From the NCBI GenBank assembly GCA_900539425.1, contig UQBX01000012.1, forward strand, positions 1-58,080: 58,080 nucleotides of DNA, written 5' to 3'. Below, in pieces: positions 35,762 through 43,850 of the stretch (position 1 is its first letter; every line of letters starts with the position of its first letter). Source of the DNA: an uncultured Oscillospiraceae bacterium. GTDB lineage: Bacteria > Bacillota > Clostridia > Oscillospirales > Acutalibacteraceae. The position numbers and the translations under genes were made by a program. The notes under the pieces were generated by a model that was given only the letters and a program-made list of their open reading frames with translations, did no database searches and was not told the DNA's origin.

Positions 35762-37840
35762 TTATTTGCGCTTAAAAATACGTTTGAGAGATGTGTACAT
35801 TCGGAAAATATTTGAACTTTCAAACTTCTCAAGTCTTTTTTTAAGATTATCAACTTCAGATATAAGCTTTTCATTTTCCCTATTGAGTTCCCTAATCTCA
35901 ACTCCGCGCTCTGCTTTTTCTTCATAAGTAGTTTTAAGCTTTGCGTTGATTTCGGATTTTTCAGCATAGGTTTTGAACAGCTTTTTATCTGCCTGCATTT
36001 TCTCTTTACGCAGATATTCCGCGTAATCTATGAGAGTAATGGGATCATTCAGATCGAAATCACCGCAGTGATTGCTGACTTGATCAAAGAAATAATTAGA
36101 CCCCAAGTCTTTTTCAAGCCAATCCTTTACAGCATTGAACTGCTCCTCGTTTTTGTTGTTTGACGAATTAAGAACAAAAAGAGAGTTTTCCTGCGGCGCA
36201 GAATATCTCAGCCCAAAATTTCTTACGGCGCATACGGTTTTGACACCTTTTGCAAGCACCATCAAATTCATCCAGATATCATCCGCGTACGGGCAGAGTT
36301 CGAATATTTTTTCCTTATTGAAAGCACGGCTGTCCACAGAACCCGGAGGGAACAAGCACCCTGCTCCTGTTGTTGCGAAAAACTGAGTGGAGGGTATCAA
36401 TATTTCCCTGTCATACTGTTTCAGCCATTTTGAATAACCGATAATTTTTTTGTTTTTCCTGTCTGCGCCTATTACATGAACGCGCATTCCGCTTACACAG
36501 TCCGGAAAAGCAAGGTACGACTGGTAAAGATTAAATATCATATCAGACGGGTAAACAAGGTCATCGTCAACCGTGATTACTATATCATCAGGATATTCCT
36601 GCATAGTGTAGAAATATTTTTTGTGTGAACGCAAGTCCTCATCACACCATCTGATCTGCACCTCGCCCCTGTTAACGCAGTCCAAAAGATTTTGCGGAAG
36701 ATCTTCTTCTCCATTCGGGAACTGGGGTTTTGAAAGCCAAAGCAGTACTCTTGTGGGTTTCAGACTCTGTGCAGCTATATTTTCTATAACGCTGTGAACA
36801 TACGATATTCTTGCAGGATAACTTGTAAGAGTTACTGTAATATCACGTGAGCGCAGTATGAGCATTTCCTCATAAGAATGCTTTTTAATTGATTCATACA
36901 TGACATAGATACGCATGTTACCAATATCTTCAGATGTAAGAGAACCAAGCTCATCGTCAAGAAATCTTCTATGAATAAAATTGTAGTAATCCTCTGCCTG
37001 CTGTGTTTCAAAATCATAAGTGTAATTTGAAAAAATAAAGCAGTAATTTTCAATAATAAGATAATAAAGCGCAAGCTTTATCTTTTCTGCGTACGGCAGA
37101 GCTTTTATCTGACGCTCCACGCTTTCGAGCGCAATTCTCACATTAAAAAGCTTGTGACTCATTGTTGACGTGATAGAACCTTCACGACCAAAGCGATAAT
37201 TTATAAGAGCTTCGTTGATGACAGCTATTTTCCGTGCTACAGCGGCGCACATAACAGAAAAAGTAAGATCATCGCTTGATGATATTTCATCAAATCTTAT
37301 ATTATTTTCCATAATGATCTCGCGGCGTATAAGCTTATTCCACGGAACAATATTAATGATACTAAGTATCTTGTTTGGAAAATCTTTATAAGAAAAAGTA
37401 TCTTTTTCAAAGTCTTTTAAAATATTTCTGTTATAACCTTTTTTCAGAGTTCTGAGCTCTATATTATCATTCTTGAATGTATATGCATCAAACGCTACAA
37501 CATCCGCATCAGTTTCAACTGCTTTTGCAAGTGCTTTTTCAATAAGCGTTTTATTTGCTATATCATCCGCATCAAAAAAGTATATATATTCGCCTGTAGC
37601 TCTTTCAAGTCCGTAATTTCTGGCAGCACCGCCGCCTGAATTTTCTATAGTGTAAACAATGACACGAGAATCCTTATTTTTATATTCTTCAAGAATTTGG
37701 AAAGAAGAATCTGTTGAGCCGTCATCCACACATACGATTTCTAGATTTATGTATGTCTGGTTTATAATACTATCTAATGCTTCGCGAAGATATTTCTCTG
37801 CGTTATAGACCGGTATTACAACAGATACAAGATAATCCAT
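35762..37840 (-). CDS. Two-domain glycosyltransferase with C-terminal coiled coil
   Basis: The 692-aa protein has an N-terminal GT2 domain (about 1-330) with VSVVIPVYNAEKYL, VDDGSTD and the metal-binding FFDADD (DXD). A second GT-A-like domain (about 332-590) has TVTLTSYPARI, a second DXD in VITVDDDLVYP and CPYADDIWMN. The C-terminus (about 600-680) is a coiled coil. It has no membrane helix. It probably adds two different sugars to a lipid-linked or teichoic-acid-type glycan, with the YfhO protein downstream. GGAAAGGA precedes the ATG. It heads the operon GT, YfhO, Macro-HTH. Confidence 0.92.
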   Translation of the reverse strand: MDYLVSVVIPVYNAEKYLREALDSIINQTYINLEIVCVDDGSTDSSFQILEEYKNKDSRVIVYTIENSGGGAARNYGLERATGEYIYFFDADDIANKTLIEKALAKAVETDADVVAFDAYTFKNDNIELRTLKKGYNRNILKDFEKDTFSYKDFPNKILSIINIVPWNKLIRREIIMENNIRFDEISSSDDLTFSVMCAAVARKIAVINEALINYRFGREGSITSTMSHKLFNVRIALESVERQIKALPYAEKIKLALYYLIIENYCFIFSNYTYDFETQQAEDYYNFIHRRFLDDELGSLTSEDIGNMRIYVMYESIKKHSYEEMLILRSRDITVTLTSYPARISYVHSVIENIAAQSLKPTRVLLWLSKPQFPNGEEDLPQNLLDCVNRGEVQIRWCDEDLRSHKKYFYTMQEYPDDIVITVDDDLVYPSDMIFNLYQSYLAFPDCVSGMRVHVIGADRKNKKIIGYSKWLKQYDREILIPSTQFFATTGAGCLFPPGSVDSRAFNKEKIFELCPYADDIWMNLMVLAKGVKTVCAVRNFGLRYSAPQENSLFVLNSSNNKNEEQFNAVKDWLEKDLGSNYFFDQVSNHCGDFDLNDPITLIDYAEYLRKEKMQADKKLFKTYAEKSEINAKLKTTYEEKAERGVEIRELNRENEKLISEVDNLKKRLEKFESSNIFRMYTSLKRIFKRK

Positions 37841-37880
37841 TTACTACATCCTTTCCAATAGAATATTACTTTAATATCTT

Positions 37881-37908
37881 ATCATAACACCGGTTATTTA
37901 TCAATCAA
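37881..37908 (-). promoter_or_regulatory. Promoter of the glycosyltransferase/YfhO operon
   Basis: On the minus strand TTGATT and TATGAT are separated by 16 bp, about 40 bp upstream of the start codon. Confidence 0.55.
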
Positions 37909-37974
37909 AAAGTAAAACTTAATTATAAATATTTATATATAAATATTAATCAGCAGTAAAGAACAGATTAATAT

Positions 37975-39168
37975 TCATTCGGAAAGCTCAAGCATAGTGT
38001 TTGCGAACACGCCGTATCCTTTTAGCGGATTATTCACAATTACATGGGTTATGGCTCCAACAAGTTTTCCGTCCTGAATTATAGGAGAACCGCTCATTCC
38101 CTGAACTATGCCTCCTGTTTTCTCAATAAGTTTTTCATCTGTTATTTTTATTATCATATTTTTCTCATCATCATTCTGATAGATTCGTGTAATCTCTGCG
38201 GAATACACCTGAGGCCCGTTTTCATCAACTGTGGTGATAATTTGGCAAAATCCTTTGTGCACTTCCTGCGGCAGGGCAACTTGGTATTCGCTGCAGTCGG
38301 ACAGATCTGCCTTGCTGCTGTATTTGCCGTAAATACCCTGACGAGTATTAATATTAAGCACACCTATCTCCTTATTCGAGAACTCACAGCTAATAGAGCC
38401 TGTTTCGCTAACGGTTGATTTTGTTACAGATGATACTGTTGTTTCAACTGCCTGGCCGTCAAAAATCGGAATTATTTCCCCTGTATCAACATCAGTTATG
38501 GGGTGACCGAGCGCGGCCATCATCCCGCTTGAGGGGTTATAAAAAGTTATAGTACCTATTCCGGCGGTTGAATCACGAACCCACATACCTGCTTTATAAC
38601 AGCCTTCTGACTCTACATAAACGGGAACAAGCGAGAAATCACGGTAATCGCCGTTTCTTTTGACTCTTATCTGAAACGCTTCTCCGTTATTGTCATTCAA
38701 AATCTCGCTAACCCTGTCTGAAGAATAAACTTTTTCTCCGTTAATTGAAACAATAATATCACCGACCTCGATACCGGCGTCTTTTGACGGGTTGACCGTT
38801 TCTGAACCTGAAGTAACATCTTTTGTGCCGACAACCATAACACCGTCGCTGTAAAGTTTGATGCCGAAAGAATCGCCCGAAACGAGAACCGTATCTTCAT
38901 TGACTGTTTTAACGGTCTCACTTTTTACGGGAATTATTCCAAGAAGCGTAAGGTCACTGTTTTGGCTTCCTACTGTTTCTGCGCTTTGATAATCTACACT
39001 TTGTTCATCGTCATCCGTAAGATAAAAAATTTCGTCTATGACATTATCCGATGCATCATTTACATAAAACGTATCCGGATATGCCGCATTTCCGTAAATG
39101 ACAAAGGAAAAAACAACGGCAACAGCAAGCGCAACTATGCCGTTTAAAACCCTTATAAATTTTCTCAT
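37975..39168 (-). CDS. spoIVB: SpoIVB serine peptidase (S55)
   Basis: The 397-aa protein has an N-terminal membrane/signal segment, a PDZ domain (about 110-200; GIEVGDIIVSINGEKV) and an S55 peptidase domain. Catalytic landmarks are the His in AALGHPITD and the Ser in VQGMSGSPI. In Bacillus SpoIVB is made in the forespore, crosses into the intermembrane space and triggers processing of pro-SigK. Its presence with a sigK that still has a hydrophobic pro-sequence (12507-13190) suggests this route may operate here. AAGGTGAT precedes the ATG. Single-gene unit between the GT operon and pfkA. Confidence 0.95.
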   Translation of the reverse strand: MRKFIRVLNGIVALAVAVVFSFVIYGNAAYPDTFYVNDASDNVIDEIFYLTDDDEQSVDYQSAETVGSQNSDLTLLGIIPVKSETVKTVNEDTVLVSGDSFGIKLYSDGVMVVGTKDVTSGSETVNPSKDAGIEVGDIIVSINGEKVYSSDRVSEILNDNNGEAFQIRVKRNGDYRDFSLVPVYVESEGCYKAGMWVRDSTAGIGTITFYNPSSGMMAALGHPITDVDTGEIIPIFDGQAVETTVSSVTKSTVSETGSISCEFSNKEIGVLNINTRQGIYGKYSSKADLSDCSEYQVALPQEVHKGFCQIITTVDENGPQVYSAEITRIYQNDDEKNMIIKITDEKLIEKTGGIVQGMSGSPIIQDGKLVGAITHVIVNNPLKGYGVFANTMLELSE

Positions 39169-39227
39169 ATTAAATCACCTTTTTTAGTATATCCTGATTG
39201 TGATTTTATAAAAAAAGCAAAAATATG

Positions 39228-39263
39228 AAAAAATCCGCCGTAAGCAAAACGCTTACGGCGGAT
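39228..39263 (-). terminator. Intrinsic terminator of pfkA
   Basis: A perfect 13-bp stem (ATCCGCCGTAAGC with its complement) and a five-base loop are followed on the minus strand by a T-run, 22 bp after the pfkA stop. Confidence 0.9.
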
Positions 39264-39284
39264 GAATTTATATGGAAAAATATG

Positions 39285-40253
39285 TTAAATTGAAACTTCC
39301 ATTGCTATCTGATAAAGGTGAGTATCGATATGCTTTGACATATTGAGAGCCTCAAAGATATCATAATCAACAACCTCGCCCTTTTGGCATGCAACAACTC
39401 TGTTTCCGATATTCTTCATAAGAAGTTCCTTAACGGCATAGTTGCCCATACGTGTAGCCATTACACGATCCTGAACTGTGGGAGAACCGCCGCGCTGGAT
39501 ATGGCCGAGAATGCAGGCACGTGATTCGACACCTGTTTTCTTTTGAATTTCCTTTGCAAGTTCTGTTACATCAACGCCTACGCCCTCTGCAACAACAACA
39601 AGGAAATGCTTTTTATCAGTGCGCTGTGTGCGCTTCATTCTTTCAATAACATCCTTCTGAATATCAAATTCTATCTCAGGGATAAGTATTGATGTTGCGC
39701 CAACTGCAATACCTGCGTTAAGAGCAAGATAGCCTGCTCTTCTGCCCATAACCTCAACAACTGTGCAGCGGTCATGGGATTCGGTAGTATCCCTTACCTT
39801 ATCTACACATTCCATTATGGTATTAAGGCAGGTATCATAGCCGATAGTATAATCACAGCAAGCAATATCGTTATCAATAGTACCCGGAATACCTACGCAG
39901 GGAATTCCTCTTTCTGAAAGGTCACGAGCGCCGCGGAAAGAGCCGTCGCCGCCTATAACAACAACGCCTTCAATACCGTACTCACGGCAAGTTCTTATAG
40001 CTTTTCTCATTCCCTCTTCAGTAGCAAATTCCGCAGAGCGGGCACTGTAAAGCTTTGTACCGCCTCTGTGAATTATATCTGAAACAGAACGGAGATCCAG
40101 TTCAACGAAATCACCGTTGATAAGACCGTTATAACCTCTGATTACACCGAGAACGCGTATACCGTTTACGCAGGCAGTTCTTACTACTGCGCGAACAGCA
40201 GCATTCATACCGGGAGCATCTCCACCGCTTGTTAAAACAGCAATAGTTTTCAT
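39285..40253 (-). CDS. pfkA: ATP-dependent 6-phosphofructokinase
   Basis: The 322-aa enzyme phosphorylates fructose 6-phosphate, the committed step of glycolysis. Seen are the ATP site LTSGGDAPGMNAAVR, GGDGSF (the Gly after GGD marks ATP rather than pyrophosphate use), the catalytic GTIDNDI with the proton-accepting Asp, and MGRRAGYLA. Length equals the bacterial allosteric type. A strong GGAGG precedes the ATG. Although it follows dnaE, as is common in Firmicutes, it has its own promoter (40323-40351) and terminator. Confidence 0.97.
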   Translation of the reverse strand: MKTIAVLTSGGDAPGMNAAVRAVVRTACVNGIRVLGVIRGYNGLINGDFVELDLRSVSDIIHRGGTKLYSARSAEFATEEGMRKAIRTCREYGIEGVVVIGGDGSFRGARDLSERGIPCVGIPGTIDNDIACCDYTIGYDTCLNTIMECVDKVRDTTESHDRCTVVEVMGRRAGYLALNAGIAVGATSILIPEIEFDIQKDVIERMKRTQRTDKKHFLVVVAEGVGVDVTELAKEIQKKTGVESRACILGHIQRGGSPTVQDRVMATRMGNYAVKELLMKNIGNRVVACQKGEVVDYDIFEALNMSKHIDTHLYQIAMEVSI

Positions 40254-40322
40254 AAATAGTCCTCCTCTAAAGTCTTAAAATTAATATTATTAAAATAAGA
40301 GGTTTAAAAAGTTACTCAAATT

Positions 40323-40351
40323 ATTGTACTCGCATAAATAAAAAAAGTCAA
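40323..40351 (-). promoter_or_regulatory. pfkA promoter
   Basis: On the minus strand TTGACT and TACAAT are separated by exactly 17 bp, in the gap between the dnaE stop codon and pfkA. Confidence 0.82.
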
Positions 40352-40365
40352 TACTATATAGAGAA

Positions 40366-43300
40366 TCACTCGATAAATGCTACGTTTTCAGCGCCTAAAA
40401 GCCGCGCAAGTTCACTCAGCATAGTATCATTAGGCTGTGTAAAACATTCCCTGCTCTGAAGTTCATAATGTTTTTTATCTTTGTAATAAAAATAAAGAGG
40501 AAAATCGCCTTCAAAAATTGAAGCTATTACCTTTGCTTTTTCCATTCTGGGGTCATTTTCATTTTCAAACCTCAGGAATAAACCTCTGTGCTTACCTTTC
40601 TTATGATTTACAGGAGCCTGCTCCGATGCCTCCTCAGGGCTCGCAGAAGCATTCATGTCCGGCGCTGGAGATATAACATTGGCAAGTATTTTAGGTTCTT
40701 TCTCCTCTTCAACGGACAATGTTCCCTTTACGGTTATCACGCCTGAAACATAAAGCAATTCCGATGCCTTTTCAAGTATTTTCGGGAAAACGATTATCTC
40801 GAGCGAACCCAACATATCTTCAACTGTTACGAACGCCATATTCTGCCCGTTTCTTGTCTGCTTTATTGTTATATGAGTTATGATTCCGCAAAGGATAACG
40901 GTATCGCCGTCCTTGTATTTTGACAAATCGGATTTTTCAGCTTCAAGCAGCTCCCCTGTTTTAGCATACCCCAAAGCGTTTATGGCGCTGTCATATTTAT
41001 CAAGCGGATGGCCTGATAGATAGAGCCCTGTCATTTCCTTTTCCATTTTAAGCAGTTCTGCTTTGGGAAATTCATCAACCTGTGGGAGTTCAAAATCAAT
41101 TCCGAACGAATCAGACCCGGAACCCAGTTCAAAAAATCCCACTTGACCGTACATAGTCTTTCTTCGCTGTTCCTCAAGATTTGCGGAAACAACCGGCAAA
41201 GCCTGAAGCATCTGACGGCGGTTGGCGCCAAGCGAATCAAGAGCTCCGCTGCGAATCAGGCTTTCAACCGCGCGGCGGTTAAAATGAGAAGTCTGAAGTC
41301 TTTGGCAGAAATCAAAAAAATCTTTGTATCTGCCGTTTCTGCGCTCTTTTATAATATCATCAATAAAATCTGTTCCGAGATTTTTTATTCCGAGCAGTCC
41401 GTAATTTATAACTCTTCCGTTTGCCGAAAAGCCTTTCATAGATGTGTTGACATCAGGCACTGCAAGCCGCAGTCCCAGCCTTTTACCCTCAGCGATATAT
41501 CTTGCAACTTTATTTGCCGAATCGAGAACGGAAGTGAGAAGAGCCGCCATAAACTGGGCGGGATAATAGCGTTTAAGATATGCCGTTCTGTACGCCACAA
41601 GCGCATAACATGCGGCATGGGATTTATTGAAAGCGTATTTCGCGAACTCCGTAATCTGGTCAAAAATTGAATTTGCAGTATCGGAAGATATATTGTTTTT
41701 CGCACAGCCTTCAATGAAGTTTTTACGCTCTGCCTCCATGACATCTTTTTTCTTTTTGCTCATGGCACGGCGCACTACATCAGCCCTGCCGTAAGAATAG
41801 CCTGCAAGGGAGCGCAGTATCTGCATTACCTGCTCCTGATATACAATGCAACCGAAAGTATCATCCAGAATAGGTTTTAACTGCGGTACTGAATAGCGTA
41901 CTTTTTCGGGGTGATGTGAATTTTCAACAAAAGTATCTATCTGTTTTGCGGGGCCGGGTCTGTAAAGCGAATTTGCGGCTATAAGATGCTCAAGCTTTGT
42001 GGGTTTAAGATTCATTAGCATCTGCTTCATGCCACTCGATTCAAACTGAAATATTCCCTCCGTCTGGCCGCGTGAAAACAGCTTATAAACCTCGGGGTCA
42101 TCTAACGGCACATTATTAATATCTATTCCCGTTTTTTTTGACGCATCATTAATAACCGTAAGCGTTCTGAGACCCAGAAAATCCATTTTAAGCAGACCCA
42201 GTTCCTCAAGCTCGGTCATTATATACTGCGTTACCACAAGCCCGTCATTAGTAGCGAGAGGGACATACGAAGAAACCGGGTCATGTGTTATTACAACACC
42301 TGCCGCATGGGTAGAAGTATTTCGGGGCATCCCCTCAACCTTTCGGGCAGTTTCCAACAGTTCCGAAACGCGGTTATCCTGCTCCATAAGTTCACGCAGT
42401 TTCGGGGACTTTTTTACAGCGTCATCAATATTGATCTTATATTCATTAGGCACAAGTTTGGCAACCGTATCAACAGCCGAATAAGGCATCCCCATTGCTC
42501 TGCCCACGTCACGGATAGCCGCCCTTGTCTGCAAAGTACCGAAAGTTACTATCTGCGCAACGTGGTCGGCGCCGTATTTACGTGTAACATAATCTATGAC
42601 TTCCTGACGGCGCTCATAGCAGAAATCGATATCGAAATCGGGCATTGAAACACGCTCGGGATTCAAAAAACGCTCAAAAAGCAAGTTGTACTTCATGGGG
42701 TCAAGATCCGTTATCCCCATACAGTAAGCTGCAAGTGAACCTGCGCCGGAACCTCTGCCGGGCCCTACGGGTATACCCTGCGACTTAGCAAACGAAACAA
42801 AATCCGCCACTATTAAATAATAGTCCGTATACCCCATTTTGTTTACTGTTTCAAGCTCATATTCAAGCCTGTCCTTATACTCCTGAGGGGGATCGGTATA
42901 TCTTTTCTCAAGCCCTTCGTAGCAAAGGCGGCGGAAATATTCAAAATGGCTTATATCCTCTTCAATTTCAAAATACGGTAATTTTGTTTTACCGAACTCA
43001 AAATCAAAATTACACCTTTCGGCAATTTTCGCAGTATTTTCAACGGCTTCAGGAAGCTCGGGGAAAAGCTGTTTCATCTCTTCTTCCGATTTAAGATAAA
43101 ATTCCTGAGAATGAAATTCAAGGCCTGTATCCTCACCGATAACGTGGTTGGTTGCTATACAAATAAGCACCTGCTGTATCTTAGAATCCTCTTTTTCGAT
43201 ATAATGCACGTCATTTGTTACAACAAGAGGTATTCCCGTTTCAGAATTTAATCTCTTTATACCATCGGCAACTATCTTCTGCTCTTTGATGCCGTGATCC

Positions 43301-43821
43301 TGAAGTTCAAGAAAATAATTGTCTTTTCCGAAAACATCCCTGTACCACAAAGCCGTATTTTTTGCCTTTTCATAATCACGCTCAAGAATAGCCTGAGGAA
43401 TCTCGCCCGCAAGGCACGCCGAAAGGCAAATAAGCCCTTCATGATATTTTTCAAGTATATCGTGGTCTACCCTGGGCTTATAATAATACCCTTCTGTATA
43501 GGAAAGGGATACAAGTTTTATCAGGTTTTTATATCCCTTTTCGTTTTCACACAGAAGAATAAGGTGGTTATAATCCTTATCAAGCACCTTTTCACGGTCA
43601 AATCTTGTTCGCGGCGCAACATACACCTCACAGCCAATAACAGGCTTTATTCCGTGCTTTTTGCATGTTTTATAGAAATCCACCGCGCCGTACATATTTC
43701 CGTGGTCGGTAATTGCAAGTGAAGTCATACCCAGCTCTTTTGCACGCAGAACAAGCGGCTCGATACGGCATGCGCCGTCAAGCAGCGAATATTCTGTATG
43801 CAAATGAAGGTGGGTAAACAT
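40366..43821 (-). CDS. dnaE: DNA polymerase III alpha subunit (DnaE)
   Basis: The 1151-aa protein starts with a PHP domain (THLHLHTEYSLLDGA, with metal-binding His residues and ITDHGNMYG). The C-family polymerase core contains GPGRGSGAGS and the catalytic PDFDIDF. The helix-hairpin-helix region and a C-terminal OB fold (about 975-1050) follow. It is the DnaE type, not PolC, since no exonuclease domain is inserted in the PHP. The start ATG is separated from GGAAG by 13 bp made mostly of ATT triplet repeats, an unusually long spacer. Last gene of the hprK-to-dnaE run. Confidence 0.97.
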   Translation of the reverse strand: MFTHLHLHTEYSLLDGACRIEPLVLRAKELGMTSLAITDHGNMYGAVDFYKTCKKHGIKPVIGCEVYVAPRTRFDREKVLDKDYNHLILLCENEKGYKNLIKLVSLSYTEGYYYKPRVDHDILEKYHEGLICLSACLAGEIPQAILERDYEKAKNTALWYRDVFGKDNYFLELQDHGIKEQKIVADGIKRLNSETGIPLVVTNDVHYIEKEDSKIQQVLICIATNHVIGEDTGLEFHSQEFYLKSEEEMKQLFPELPEAVENTAKIAERCNFDFEFGKTKLPYFEIEEDISHFEYFRRLCYEGLEKRYTDPPQEYKDRLEYELETVNKMGYTDYYLIVADFVSFAKSQGIPVGPGRGSGAGSLAAYCMGITDLDPMKYNLLFERFLNPERVSMPDFDIDFCYERRQEVIDYVTRKYGADHVAQIVTFGTLQTRAAIRDVGRAMGMPYSAVDTVAKLVPNEYKINIDDAVKKSPKLRELMEQDNRVSELLETARKVEGMPRNTSTHAAGVVITHDPVSSYVPLATNDGLVVTQYIMTELEELGLLKMDFLGLRTLTVINDASKKTGIDINNVPLDDPEVYKLFSRGQTEGIFQFESSGMKQMLMNLKPTKLEHLIAANSLYRPGPAKQIDTFVENSHHPEKVRYSVPQLKPILDDTFGCIVYQEQVMQILRSLAGYSYGRADVVRRAMSKKKKDVMEAERKNFIEGCAKNNISSDTANSIFDQITEFAKYAFNKSHAACYALVAYRTAYLKRYYPAQFMAALLTSVLDSANKVARYIAEGKRLGLRLAVPDVNTSMKGFSANGRVINYGLLGIKNLGTDFIDDIIKERRNGRYKDFFDFCQRLQTSHFNRRAVESLIRSGALDSLGANRRQMLQALPVVSANLEEQRRKTMYGQVGFFELGSGSDSFGIDFELPQVDEFPKAELLKMEKEMTGLYLSGHPLDKYDSAINALGYAKTGELLEAEKSDLSKYKDGDTVILCGIITHITIKQTRNGQNMAFVTVEDMLGSLEIIVFPKILEKASELLYVSGVITVKGTLSVEEEKEPKILANVISPAPDMNASASPEEASEQAPVNHKKGKHRGLFLRFENENDPRMEKAKVIASIFEGDFPLYFYYKDKKHYELQSRECFTQPNDTMLSELARLLGAENVAFIE

Positions 43822-43850
43822 AATAATAATAATACTTCCTTAAAACAAAT

